Of a stretch of DNA of 64,000 nt, positions 46,103-57,199 are shown one piece after another. Under the pieces are notes generated by a model. The model searched no databases. It saw nothing but the letters and a program-made list of their open reading frames with translations, and was not told the origin of the DNA. Position 1 is the stretch's first letter. Each line of letters begins with the position of its first letter. The position numbers and the translations under genes were made by a program. This stretch comes from Balaenoptera acutorostrata (Eukaryota > Chordata > Mammalia > Artiodactyla > Balaenopteridae), in assembly GCF_949987535.1 (NCBI RefSeq), contig NC_080070.1, positions 13,955,770 to 14,019,769 of the forward strand, given 5' to 3'.

Positions 46103-46992
46103 ATGAGAAGACAGAAAAACACACAACAGATGAAAGAGCAAGGTAAAAACCCACCAGACCTAACAAATGAAGAGGAAATAGGCAGTCTACCTGAAAAAGA
46201 ATTCAGAATAATGATAGTAAAGATGATCCAAAATCTCGGAAATAGAATAGACAAAATGCAAGAAACATTTAACAAGGACGTAGAAGAACTACAGAGGAAC
46301 CAAGTAACGATGAAAAACACAATAAATGAAATTAAAAATACTCTAGAAGGGATCAATAGCAGAATAACTGAGGCAGAAGAACGGGTAAGTGACCTGGAAG
46401 ATAAAATAGTGGAAATAACTACTGCAGAGCAGAATAAAGAAAAAAGGATGAAAAGAACTGAGGACAGTCTCAGAGACCTCTGGGACAACATTAAACGCAC
46501 CAACATTCGAATTATAGGGGTCTCAGAGAAGAAGAGAAAAAGAAAGGGACTGAGAAAATATTTGAAGAGATTATAGTTGAAAACTTCCCTAATATGGGAA
46601 AGGAAATAGTTAAGTCCTGGAAGCACAGAGAGTCCCATACAGGATAAATCCAAGGAGAAACATGCCAAGACACATATTAATCAAACTATCAAAAATTAAA
46701 TATAAAGAAAACATATTAAAAGCAGCAAGGGAAAAAACAACAAATAACACACAAGGGAATCCCCATAAGGTTAACAGCTGATCTTTCAGCAGAAACTCTG
46801 CAAGCCAGAAGGGAGTGGCAGGATATACTTAAAGTGATGAAGGAGAAAAACCTACAACCAAGACTACTCTACCCATCAAGGATCTCATTCAGATTTGATG
46901 GAGAAATTAAAACCTTTACAGACAAGCAAAAGCTGAGAGAGTTCAGCACCACCAAACCAGCACTACAACAAATGCTAAAGGAACTTCTCTAA
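46103..46992 (+). pseudogene. L1 ORF1 (RNA-binding chaperone), frameshifted
   Basis: L1 ORF1p is the trimeric coiled-coil RNA chaperone that packages L1 RNA. The frame opens at 46,103 (M-R-R-Q-K) and stays open for 157 codons: N-terminal basic segment, then a clear heptad coiled coil (about residues 40-115), then the start of the RRM domain (T-N-I-R-I-I-G-V). It goes out of frame near 46,520-46,545 and hits a stop at 46,574. The rest of the RRM and C-terminal domain can be followed in other frames to a TAA at 46,990, with at least two further lesions (about 46,608 and 46,730). A long minus-strand frame here (45,850-46,668) is only a shadow. Confidence 0.9.
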
Positions 46993-47050
46993 GTGGGAAA
47001 CACAAGAGAAGAAAAGGACCTACAAAAACAAACCCAAAACAATTAAGAAA

Positions 47051-50000
47051 ATGGTCATAGGAACATACATATTGCTAATTACTTTAAATGTAAATGGATT
47101 AAATGCTCCCATCAAAAGACACAGACTGGCTGAATGGATACAAAAACAAGACCAATATATATGCTGTCTACGAGAGACCCACTTCAGACCTAGGGACACA
47201 TACAGACTGAAAGTGAGGGGATGGAAAAAGATATTCCATGCAAATGGAAATCAAAAGAAAGCTGGAGTAGCAATTCTCATATCAGACAAAATAGACTTTA
47301 AAATAAAGACTATTACAAGAGACAAAGAAGGACACTATATAATGATCAAGGGATCAATCCAAGAAGAAGGTGTAACAATTGTAAATATTTATGCACCCAA
47401 CATGGGAGCACCTCAATACATAAGGCAAATACTAACTGCCATAAAAGGGGAAATCGACAGTAACACAATCATAGTAGGGGACTTTAACACCCCACTTTCA
47501 CCAATGGACAGATCATCCAAAATGAAAATAAATAAGGAAACACAAGCTTTAAATGATACATTAAACAAGATGGACTTAATATTTATAGGACATTCCACCC
47601 AAAAACAACAGAATACACATTTTTCTCAAGTGCTCATGGAACATTCTCCAGGATAGATCGTATCTTGGGTCACAAATCAAGCCTTGGTAAATTTAAGAAA
47701 ATTTAAATCGTATCAAGTATCTTTTCTGACCACAACGCTATGAGACTAGATATCAATTACAGGAAAAGATCTGTAAAAAATACAAACACATGGAGGCTAC
47801 ACAATACACTACTTAATAACGAAGTGATCACTGAAGAAATCAAAGGGGAAATCAAAAAATACCTAGAAACAAATGACAATGGAGACACGACGACCCGAAA
47901 CCTATGGGACGCAGTAAAAGCAGTTCTAAGAGGGAAGTTTATAGCAGTACAAGCCTACATCAAGAAACAGGAAACATCTCAAATAAACAACCTAACCTTG
48001 CACCTAAAGCAATTAGAGAAGGAAGAACAAAAAAACCCCAAAACTAGTAGAAGGAAAGAAATCATAAAGATCAGATCAGAAATAAATGAAAAAGAAATGA
48101 AGGAGACAATAGCAAAGATCAATAAAACTAAAAGCTGGTTCTTTGAGAAGATAAACAAAATTGATAAATCATTAGCCAGACTCATCAAGAGAAAAAGGGA
48201 GAAGACTCAAATCAATAGAATTAGAAATGAAAAAGGAGAAGTAACCACTGACACTGCAGAAATACAAACGATCATGAGACATTACTACAAGCAACTCTAT
48301 GCCAATAAAATGGACAACCTGGAAGAAATGGACAGATTCTTAGAAATGCACAACCTGCCAAGACTGAACCAGGAAGAAATAGAAAATGTGAACAGACCAA
48401 TCACAAGCACTGAAATTGAAACTGTGATTAAAAATCTTCCAACAAACAAAAGCCCAGGACCAGATGGCTTCACAGGCGAATTCTATCAAACATTTAGAGA
48501 AGAGCTAACACCTATCCTTCTCAAACTCTTCCAAAATATTGCAGAGGGAGGAACACTCCCTAACTCATTCTACGAGGCCACCATCATCCTGATACCAAAA
48601 CCAGACAAAGATGTCACAAAGAAAGAAAACTACAGGCCAATATCACTGATGAACATAGATGCAAAAATCCTCAACAAAATACTAGCAAACAGAACCCAAC
48701 AGCACATTAAAAGGGTCATACACCATGATCAAGTGGTGTTTATTCCAGGAATGCAAGGATTCTTCAATATACGCAAATCAATCAACGTGATACACCATAT
48801 TAACAAATTGAAGGAGAAAAACCATATGATCATCTCAATAGATGCAGAGAAAGCTTTTGACAAAATTCAACACCCATTTATGATAAAAGCCCTGCAGAAA
48901 GTAGGCATAGAGGGAACTTTCCTCAACATAATAAAGGCCATATATGACAAACCCACAGCCAACATTGTCCTCAATGGTGAAAAACTGAAACCATTTCCAC
49001 TAAGATCAGGAACAAGACAAGGTTGCCCACTCTCACCACTATTATTCAACATAGTTTTGGAAGTATTAGCCACAGCAATCAGAGAAGAAAAAGAAATAAA
49101 AGGAATCCAAATCAGAAAATAAGTAAAGCTGTCACTGTTTGCAGATGACATGATACTATACATAGAGAATCCTAAATATGCTACCAGAAAACTACTAGAG
49201 CTAATCAATGAATTTGGTAAAGTGGCAGGATACAAAATTAATGCACAGAAATCTCTTGCATTCCTATACACTAATGATGAAAAATCTGAAAGTGAAATTA
49301 AGAAAACACTCCCGTTTACCATTGCAACAAAAAGAATAAAATATCTAGGAATCAACCTACCTAAGGAGACAAAAGACCTATATGCAGACAATTATAAGAC
49401 ACTGATGAAAGAAATTAAAGATGATACAAATAGATGGAGAGATATACCATGTTCTTGGATTGGAAGAATCAACGTTGTGAAAATGACTCTACTACCCAAA
49501 GCAATCTACAGATTCAATGCAATCCCTATCAAACTACCACTGGCATTTTTCACAGAACTAGAACAAAAAATTTCACAATTTGTATGGAAACACAAAAGAC
49601 CCCGAATAGCCAAAGCAATCTTGAGAATGAAAAATGGAGCTGGAGTAATCAGGCTCCCTGACTTCAGACTATATTACAAAGCTACAGTAATCAAGACAGT
49701 TTGGTACTGGCACAAAAACAGAAACATAGATCAGTGGAATAGGATAGAAAACCCAGAGATAAACCCACGCACATATGGTCACCTTTGATAAAGGACGCAA
49801 GCATATACAGTGGAGAAAAGACAGCTTCTTCAGTAAGTGGTGCTGGGAAAACTGGACGGCTACGTGTAGAACTATGAAATCAGAACACTCCCTAACGCCA
49901 TACACAAAAATAAACTCAAAATGGATTAAAGACCTAAATGTAAGGCCAGACAGTATAAAACTCTTAGAGGAAAACATAGGCAGAACACTCTATGACATAA

Positions 50001-50852
50001 ATCACAGCAAGATCCTTTTTGACCCAGCTCCTAGAGAAATGGAAATAAAAACAAAAATAAACAAATGGGACCTAATGAAACTTAAAAGCTTTTGCACAGC
50101 AAAGGAAACCATAAACAAGACGAAAAGACAACCCTCAGAATGGGAGAAAATATTTGCAAATGAAGCAGCTGACAAAGGATTAATCTCCAAGATTTACAAG
50201 CAGCTCATGCAGGTCAATAACAAAAAAATAAACAACCCAATGCAAAAATGGGCAGAAGACCTAAATAGACATTTCTCGAAAGAAGATATACAGATTGCCA
50301 ACAAACACATGAAAGAATGCTTAACATCATTAATCAGTAGAGAAATGCAAATCAAAACTACAATGAGATATCATCTCACACCGGTCAGAATGGCCATCAA
50401 AAAATCTAGAAACAATAAATGCTGGAGAGGGTGTGGAGAAAAGGGAACACTCTTGCACTGTTGGTGGGAATGTAAATTGATACAGCCACTATGGAGAACA
50501 GTATGGAGGTTCCTTAAAAAACTAAAAATAGAACTACCATACGACCCAGCAATCCCACTACTGGGCATATACCCTGAGAAAACCAGAATTCAAAGAGTCA
50601 TGTACCAAAATGTTCATTGCAGCTCTATTTACAATAGCCAGGACATGGAAGCAACCTAAGTGTCCATCATCAGATGAATGGATAAAGAAGAAGCAGCACA
50701 TATATACAATGGAATATTACTCAGCCATAAAAAGAAACGAAATGGAGTTATTTGTAGTGAGGTGGATGGAGTTAGAGTCTGTCATACAGAGTGAAGTAAG
50801 TCAGAAAGAGAAAAACAAATACAGTATGCTAACACATATATATGGAATCTAA
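47051..50852 (+). pseudogene. L1 ORF2 (endonuclease-reverse transcriptase), broken
   Basis: ORF2p nicks target DNA and reverse-transcribes L1 RNA. The endonuclease starts at 47,051, with N-G-L-N-A-P, the catalytic E in R-E-T-H and G-D-F-N-T-P all visible. A frame break near 47,580-47,600 is followed by S-D-H-N at about 47,724. The RT runs from about 47,740 (K-S-P-G-P-D-G, Q-G-C-P-L-S-P). A TAA at 49,120-49,122 falls five codons before the catalytic F-A-D-D box (49,138-49,149). Two further frame breaks occur near 49,780 and near 50,595. The Cys/His motif of the C-terminal domain is present at about 50,421-50,480, and the protein would end at 50,850. At least three frame breaks and one nonsense change make it a pseudogene. 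Confidence 0.95.
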
Positions 50853-51221
50853 GGAAAAAAAAAAAAAGGTCATGAAGAACCTAGTGGCAAGACAGGAATA
50901 AAGACACAGACCTACTAGAGAATGGACTTGAGGATATGGGGAGGGGAAAGGGTAAGATGTGACAAAGAGAGTGGCATGGACATATATACACTACCAAACG
51001 TAAAATAGATAGCTAGTGGGAAGCAACCGCATAGCACGGGGAGATCAGCTCTGTGCTTTGTGACCACCTAGAGGTGTGGGATAGGGAGAGTGGGAGGGAG
51101 GGAGATGCAAGAGGGAAGAGATATGGGAACATATGTATATGTATAACTGATTCACTTTGTTATAAAGCAGAAACTAACACACCATTGTAAAGCAATTATA
51201 CTCCAATAAAGATGTTAAAAA
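50853..51221 (+). other. L1 3'UTR and A-run
   Basis: Follows the ORF2 stop, with an internal A-run at about 50,857, a G-rich stretch near 51,080-51,110, and AATAAA at 51,205-51,210 shortly before the end. Confidence 0.85.
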
Positions 51222-51235
51222 AAATCTAATGTGAT

Positions 51236-52230
51236 AAAAGGTATCTAGTTTAAAAAAAATCAAGTTTCATAATTAATGTTGAAATATTGAAAGCTTTCTC
51301 TCTGAGATTGGGAGAGAGACAAGATTGTCCATTATAACTACTTCTAATCAAAGTTATACTAAAAGTCGTGACCTTCACAAAAACAAGAAAAAGAAATTTT
51401 CAAAACCTGAGAATTGGAAAGGAAGAAATAAAACTATCACTGTTCACAGACTTAACATGAGTATGTATTTAGAAAATCTAAAAATATCTGCAAATTGAAG
51501 AGTTTAACAAGATTGCTGATTAGGAAAATGAAAGATCATTTTTATTACTATATTCTAGCAAATAGGAAAGGAAAATCTAAAACAGTATAATTTCACAATA
51601 GAATAGAAAATATGTACTCAGAAATAAGTCTAAAAAACAGTCTAAGACTTATAGGAGCCTTGTTGAAATAAATTATAGAAGACCTACTGTTTGGAGCAAA
51701 ATACAATGTATTTACATGGATTGATAGACTTGATATTGCATAGATATTATTCTCCCCAAATGGATTTATATATTTAATACAGTTCCAATCAAAACATTAG
51801 TAGGGTTTTTGTTTGTTTCAGTGGAACTTAAAAAACTGGTTCTAAAATTATATGGAAAATCCAAAAAGGGCCAAAGTAGCCAAGACACTCTCAAAGAAGG
51901 CAATATGGGAGGACTAACTTTTCCAGTTTTTGAGACATTACAAAGTATAGTAATTAAGACATTGTCATCAGTAGTCTAGTGATAGATGGAGGACCAGTGG
52001 AACAAAACAGAATAAAACCTATACTTATAGGTTACTTGATATATGACAGATAGATGTTGGAAATTAGAAAAGAATGCCCTTTTCAATAAATGGTGCTGGA
52101 AAAATAAATTTGGATTTTTACCTCACAGTATTCACAAATTCTGGGTAGATTAAATGCGTGGATGTGAAATGCAAAAATATAAAGATTTTAGAAGATAATA
52201 TGAGAACATGTTTTTATTTGGAAGGTTTTA
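51236..52230 (+). mobile_element. Old LINE, sense (3' portion)
   Basis: Continues the decayed LINE interrupted at 43,925: 'gggagagagacaagattgtc' is an RT-core relic, and 'ttcaataaatggtgctggaa' near 52,084 is the ORF2 region after RT. Confidence 0.7.
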
Positions 52231-52236
52231 GAGCTT

Positions 52237-52830
52237 TTTTTTTTTAATTTGGGAGCTAAAGTTACATTTTTCATTAAACTTAAGATGTAATTGATTCTTA
52301 GATTCACCATTATTTTTGCATTTCTGAAATAAAATATTGCTAGTTAACCATGATATGCTATTGATTGTAAAATGCATCCCAATTTTCACTTTTTCAAAAT
52401 GCTTTAACATCTTACAAATGATGAAGTTCAGTGCATTTCCTGAACTCCCTCCCATCAAATGTGGATGCAGTTTAGGTTCTTTCAGTTAGATGAATTCCCA
52501 CAATTTGGAAGCCATATTGGACAGGGAAGCTTTCTTTTTGCTGCTGTTCTGGCTGGTTAGCAGAGTTGTGAAATCTGAGTAAATAGAAGCAGTTGAGGTG
52601 TCTGGACTGAGCATTCCTGTGTTTACAAGCTTCATGGATATGTAGAGGCAGTAGTAGCAAACAGTTTTTGGACCTTTGACTTGCAGTGTATCCTTTAACT
52701 CCTTAGTCCAGTGGCTGCTCCTTATTCCCAGTCCTTCCATATGTTGAATGATAGGCATCTTAGTCCTTGTATTTAATGCTTTACTGGTTGCAATATCTAA
52801 ATGATACATATTTTTTTCTTTTCTGCATTG
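52237..52830 (-). pseudogene. Candidate processed pseudogene or retrocopy, parent unknown
   Basis: On the minus strand a 107-codon open frame (52,809 to 52,486) is followed by about 240 bp of UTR-like sequence ending in an A-run at about 52,237-52,247. This is the layout of a retroposed mRNA, and the segment interrupts LINE sequence. I do not recognise the protein (it contains G-M-L-S-P-D-T-S-T-A-S-I-Y-S-D-F) and no clear TSD was found. It could equally be an unnamed repeat. Confidence 0.35.
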
Positions 52831-53305
52831 GGTCCTGATTAATGAATTTTATTGGCTCAAGGAATCATTTAATGTTTAATGTTTTAAAAATTTGTGTTAG
52901 CATATACATAACATAGTATTTGTGATTATAACCCCTCATAAGTATATAATTCAGTGGCATTCAAAATACTGTATCACCATCATCATTATCTATACCCCCA
53001 ATTTTTCAGCATCCCCAACAAAAACTACCCATTAAAAAATAATTCCTTCATTCTCCCTTTCCCAACCCCTGGTAACCTCCATACTACTTTATGTCTTTAT
53101 GGATTTGCCTATTCTAGGTACATCATATAAGTGAAATCGTATGTTATTTGTCATTCTGTGCCTGTCTTATTTCACTAAGCTTAATGTGTTCAAGGTCCAT
53201 CCTTGTGGTGACATATATTTAAAAAACCGCCAAATTGTTTTCCTACCAGCATTCCATTTACATTCTCACCAACAACGAGGATTCCAATTTCTCCACATCC
53301 TGTAA

Positions 53306-53340
53306 GCATTGGTGGTTCAGTGGTAGAATTCTTGCTTGCC
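53306..53340 (+). pseudogene. Retroposed 5' half of tRNA-Gly(GCC)
   Basis: The first about 35 nt match the 5' half of tRNA-Gly-GCC up to the anticodon loop ('gcattggtggttcagtggta', then 'gaattcttgcttgcc'), with two C-to-T type changes near the end. The 3' half is absent. Flanking copies of 'ctccacatcct' / 'ttccacatcct' inside near-identical 18-bp stretches (53,284-53,301 and 53,339-53,356) look like a TSD in the host L1. It is not a functional tRNA gene. Confidence 0.8.
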
Positions 53341-53377
53341 AGTTTTTCCACATCCTTACCAACATTTGCTATTTTTC

Positions 53378-53477
53378 TTTTTTTTAATCGTGGCGTGTGG
53401 GATCTTAGTTCCCTGGCTAGGGATCAAACCCATGCCCCCTGCAGTGGAAGTGTGGATTCTTAACCACTGTATCCAAA
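53378..53477 (-). mobile_element. CHR-type SINE, truncated
   Basis: T-run, 'gtgtgggatcttagttccct' and 'taaccactgt' are present. The final 'accagggaagtccc' is missing or degraded. Confidence 0.7.
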
Positions 53478-53479
53478 GG

Positions 53480-53582
53480 ATTATTTACTGTTAGAATTAG
53501 ATGATAATGCATCTAAGGACTAAGCATATTATTGTGCCCAGCACATAGAAGGTACTCAATAAATGGTAGTTCTTTTCCTTGT
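53480..53582 (+). repeat. MIR 3' fragment
   Basis: 'gatgataatgcatctaagga' and 'cagcacatagaaggtactca' then 'ataaatggtag' match the MIR 3' end in sense. Confidence 0.7.
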
Positions 53583-54819
53583 GACAGTTTATACTTTATA
53601 TTAATTGATTATATTTATTCATTCTTTTGTTTAAAGTTTAAAAATATTGAGCTGCCTTGTGCTGGTTGCTAGGTGCTGTGATATAGAAATGAATGATAGT
53701 CCCTGTCCTTTAGAGGCTTATAGTCTAGTGGTAGAAGCAGACAAATAAATCAAGAATTAAAGACAGTATACTATGTTTAAAGTGTGCCCCATGTGCAGAG
53801 GAATCACAGAAGAGGAGCATATAATCCAAAATGGTTGCGGGGGTTAGAGGACAGAAAGATTTTCTAGAAAAGGAGATACTTAAACTGAATTCTAAATATG
53901 TAAGATGTATAAGACCTTTATAAAGACAAGTAATTAAACTTTATTTAGAGACATAAAGGAAGACCTAAATTAATGGAGTTACATACCATATACTGAGGAT
54001 GGATTGGAAGACTGAACGGTAGAACTGTCGGTTTTTCTCAGATTGATCAGTAACTTTATTGAAATCCACACCTCTGTAGGTTTTTCTGTGGAACTTGACA
54101 ACTTGATTAACAGTTTCTATTGAAGTAAAAAGAGGCAAGAATTGCCATGATATCCTTAAAGAACAGTAAGATGAGACAACTTCTTTAATCCATTTTTTCA
54201 GTCAACAAATTTGAATGCTTCCTATACGTGAGGCACTGCTGGGCCCTGGTTATTACCTTGGTGAATATGACATGTGGCTCCCACCAAAGGTCACATTCAA
54301 ATTCACTTCTAGAGATATCTGGGGTTTTAACAGACCACTTCCTAAAATATTAGATGAGTGCCAGGACTACCAACAAACTTATCACTCTAATTTTAGTATC
54401 TGAGTTTTATATTTAAAAATTTTCCTTGTTGTATATGTTTTTTGTTTATATTTCCTTTTATTAATTTCTTTTAATGGTAGGAAGCCTAGAAGTAGACAGG
54501 TTTTTTTAAAATAGATCTTTAAGAATGTCAGTTGGATTACAGTCTTGTTACAGGCAGGAGAGGATGGGGATCTGCTGCTGAGTGATGTCCAGAGCAGTTA
54601 CCTGACCTTGGGGAGCAAGGGAGAGTGACTTTGAGGGTTCCACAGGCATGGGTTTTGAGACCTAGCCAGCGGGGTGTCTTAGGAGCCTATAAGAAGAAAA
54701 GGGAAGATGAATAACAAAATGACAGGTGATACTATATAAGTAGAGGTTGCTAATGAATTTTATATGCTTTTATGGGGGTAGGTGGCTGGATGCATGCTTA
54801 ATGGTAAATTAGTTGCTTA
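53583..54819 (+). other. Intron 1, mostly unassigned; two copies of an ancient repeat
   Basis: 53,640-53,770 ('tagaggcttatagtctagtg') and 54,195-54,300 ('gaggcactgctgggccctgg') look like parts of one ancient dispersed repeat. No gene seen. Confidence 0.4.
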
Positions 54820-55084
54820 TTGTATTAAATAAATGAAGCTGTACCCACATCTCTTAATATGCATAAAAATTAATTACTAGTGGATTGAAGGTTAAATACA
54901 AAAAGACAAACTCAGAAAGCTTTTTACAAGAGGGGGCATACTTTTATGAGCTCAAGGCAGGGAAGGATTTCTTAAGACTGAAAAACACCATAAAAATTGA
55001 TGAAGTTTTGACTATATTAAAAATAGAAACTCTATTGAGATCCCTGTAAGAGGCTAAAAGGCAAGGCACAGATGGAAGATATCT
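54820..55084 (+). mobile_element. Old L1 ORF2 fragment, sense (first part)
   Basis: 'gtggattgaaggttaaatac' and 'gggaaggatttcttaagact' match the L1 ORF2 region downstream of RT. Interrupted by a MER-type repeat and resuming at about 56,066. Confidence 0.65.
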
Positions 55085-56065
55085 GCAAGACAAGCAATAG
55101 CTACCTGCTGCTGTGTAATAAACTATCCCTAAAGTTAGCAGCTGAAAACAAACATTTATCTCTCTGTTTCTGTGGGTCAGGAATCTGAGAGCAACCTAGT
55201 TTGGTGGTTCTTGCTCAGGATCTCTCATGAGGCTGCAGTCAAGGTGTCAGCTGGGCCTGCAGTTATCTCAAGGCTGGACTGAGGGAGTACCTAATTCCGT
55301 GATCCCTCATGTGCATGTTGTAAGCCTCAGAAGATCCACTTCCAAATTCACTCACATGGGCCTCGTTATAGGACCACCTCACAACATGGCAGCTGGCTTT
55401 TCCCAGAATGAAGGATCCAGAAGAGAGTGAGACTTTCTAAGGTGGAAGCCACAGTCTTTTTTTTTTTTTTAAATCTGTATTCCCTGTGCTGATCAATATA
55501 TTCTTGTAGCTTATTTATTTTATACATAGTAGTTTGTACCTCTTAATCCCCTACCTCTATTTTGACCCCCCCCTTCGCTCTCCCCACTGGTAACCATGAG
55601 TCTGTTCTCTAATTTCTGTGACTCTGTTTCTATTTTGTTATATTTATTCACTTGTTTTATTTCTTAGATCCCACATATGTGGTAACACAGAGTATTTGTC
55701 TTTCTCTGTCTAACTTTTTTCACTAAGCATGATACCCTCCAAGTACATCTGTATTGTTGCAGATGGCAAAATTTCATTCTTTTTTATGGCTGAGTAGTAT
55801 TCCATTGTATATCTATCTGTAGATATCTATATCTATAGATATAGATATACCACATCTTCTTTACCATTCGTCTGTTGATGGACACTTAGGTTGACGGTCT
55901 TCTTAAAACTTAATCTTAAAAGTCACATCCCATCACTTCTGCCATATTCTATTCAGTAGCAACTCAGTAAGCCCAGCCCACACTCAAGGAGGGGAGGTTA
56001 TACAAGGGCATGAATACCAAGAGGTGAGAATCATTGGGGCCATTTTAGAAGTTATATACCACAAC
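55085..56065. mobile_element. Ancient MER-type repeat, itself split by an antisense L1 fragment
   Basis: 55,085-55,450 ('gctgctgtgtaataaactat', 'catgaggctgcagtcaaggt') and 55,905-56,065 ('ccatcacttctgccatattc') form one older element of a dispersed mammalian family I cannot name. 55,456-55,894 is a later antisense L1 3' end. Confidence 0.55.
55456..55894 (-). mobile_element. L1 3' end, antisense
   Basis: T-run at the left, then reverse-complement L1 3'UTR ('ggtaaccatgagtctgttct') and ORF2 end ('tagtattccattgtatatct'). A TAGATA-type microsatellite lies at about 55,812-55,850. Flanks 'cacagtctt' and 'gacggtctt' may be the TSD. Confidence 0.7.
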
Positions 56066-57195
56066 ATATAATGAATGGACAACTGTTATGAATCACTAAG
56101 ATAAAGAACACCAAGTAGAAAAAGGGCAAAAAAGTCTGAGAAGGCATTTGATGATAAAAGAAATTCAAATGACTGGTTAACATATGAAAAGATCATTATC
56201 CTCATTAACAGGAGAATAGAAATTAAAACCACAAGAGACCATTTTATACAGACTAAATTGACAGAAATAAATATGTGACAGCATCAAGCATTGGTAAGGA
56301 TATGGAGCAGTGGGAGCTCTTCCACTGCTGGTAGGAGTGTGAATTGGAAGAACCACTTTGGAAATTAATAGTTTTCTACAACCTGCAATACTACTCCTAG
56401 GCAGTTCACCTAGACCAGTGGTTGTGAGACGTGAGTGTGTATCAGAATCACCTGGAAGGCTTCTGAAGACAGATGGCTGGGCCCACCCCCAGAGTTTCTG
56501 ATTCAGTAAGAATGGGGTGGAGCCTGGTAATTTGTATTACTATCAAGTTCCCAGGTGATGCTGGTGTTGCTGGCTCAGGAATCATACTTTGAGAACCAAC
56601 CATTGTCCTAGAGAAATGTGTCAATATGTGGGCTAGGAAGCTTATGTATAGAAGAATGTTCATAGCAGCATTACTCCTGTTAACCCCAAAATACACAGAC
56701 ACAAAATTCAGATGTCCATCAGTAGTGGATTGGATAGATAAATCATGATATATTCACTTATGGAATAAAAATATTGTTCAGATAGATTAGAAAAAACCAC
56801 AGACGGCTCCTGCATCAATCAGTATGAATCTCCCAAACATAATTTAGTCAAACATTAGAAAATCACAAAAGGCTACATGCAACATGATTCTATTCATAAA
56901 CAGTTTGAAAACAAATGGAATTAACTATATTGTTCAGGAATGCAAATTATAGATACTAGAATTATAAGGAAAATCAAGGGAATAATCACAAAAATAAAGT
57001 GATAGTGATAATTTTAGGGATGACAAAGTGGATGTGATTGAGGAGGATGCATGGAGGCTTTTAAGATACTAGCGGTGCTCTGTTTTTTGGGTTGTGATTA
57101 TGTAAGGTTTGCTTTAATTTACAGTTATTCTTTAAACTATAGATATGTTTTGTAAACTCTTCTCTACATAATTTTATAATAAAAGAAAAAATTTA
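56066..57195 (+). mobile_element. Old L1 ORF2 3' end and 3'UTR, sense (second part)
   Basis: 'gataaagaacaccaagtaga', 'gtaaggatatggagcagtgg' and 'gttcatagcagcattactcc' follow the L1 ORF2 end. MER5A sits inside it at 56,411-56,606. Confidence 0.75.
56411..56606 (+). mobile_element. MER5A hAT MITE
   Basis: Near-complete: 'cagtggttgtgagacg' start, 'cccccagagtttctgattca' middle, 'cccaggtgatgctggtgttg' and 'ctttgagaacca' end. Confidence 0.88.
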
Positions 57196-57199
57196 ACTT

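Larger units (their letters stand above)
43939..51221 (+). mobile_element. Full-length L1 retrotransposon (about 7.3 kb)
   Basis: A complete LINE-1 in the same orientation as BRAF: GC-rich 5'UTR, ORF1, ORF2, 3'UTR and a short terminal A-run. It is bounded by a perfect 14-bp TSD 'aaatctaatgtgat' at 43,925-43,938 and 51,222-51,235, and its 3'UTR ends 'ctccaataaagatgtt'. The intact TSD and high similarity of ORF2 to active L1 protein suggest a comparatively recent, lineage-specific insertion. Both ORFs are nevertheless broken, so it cannot move on its own. It landed inside an older sense LINE, which resumes at 51,236. Confidence 0.95.
52880..53477 (-). mobile_element. Old L1 3' fragment, antisense
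   Basis: 'tataattcagtggcattcaa' and 'gaaatcgtatgttatttgtc' with 'ttccacatccttaccaacat' show a reverse-complement L1M 3' region. It carries a tRNA-Gly half insertion (53,306-53,340) and a short SINE. Confidence 0.65.

Noticed and set aside
45850..46668. 272-codon open frame on the minus strand
   Set aside because: It is the antisense shadow of L1 ORF1, a Lys/Glu-rich coiled-coil coding sequence whose reverse complement is naturally poor in stops.
53306..53340. Functional tRNA-Gly gene
   Set aside because: Only the 5' half is present; no T arm, acceptor 3' strand or terminator.
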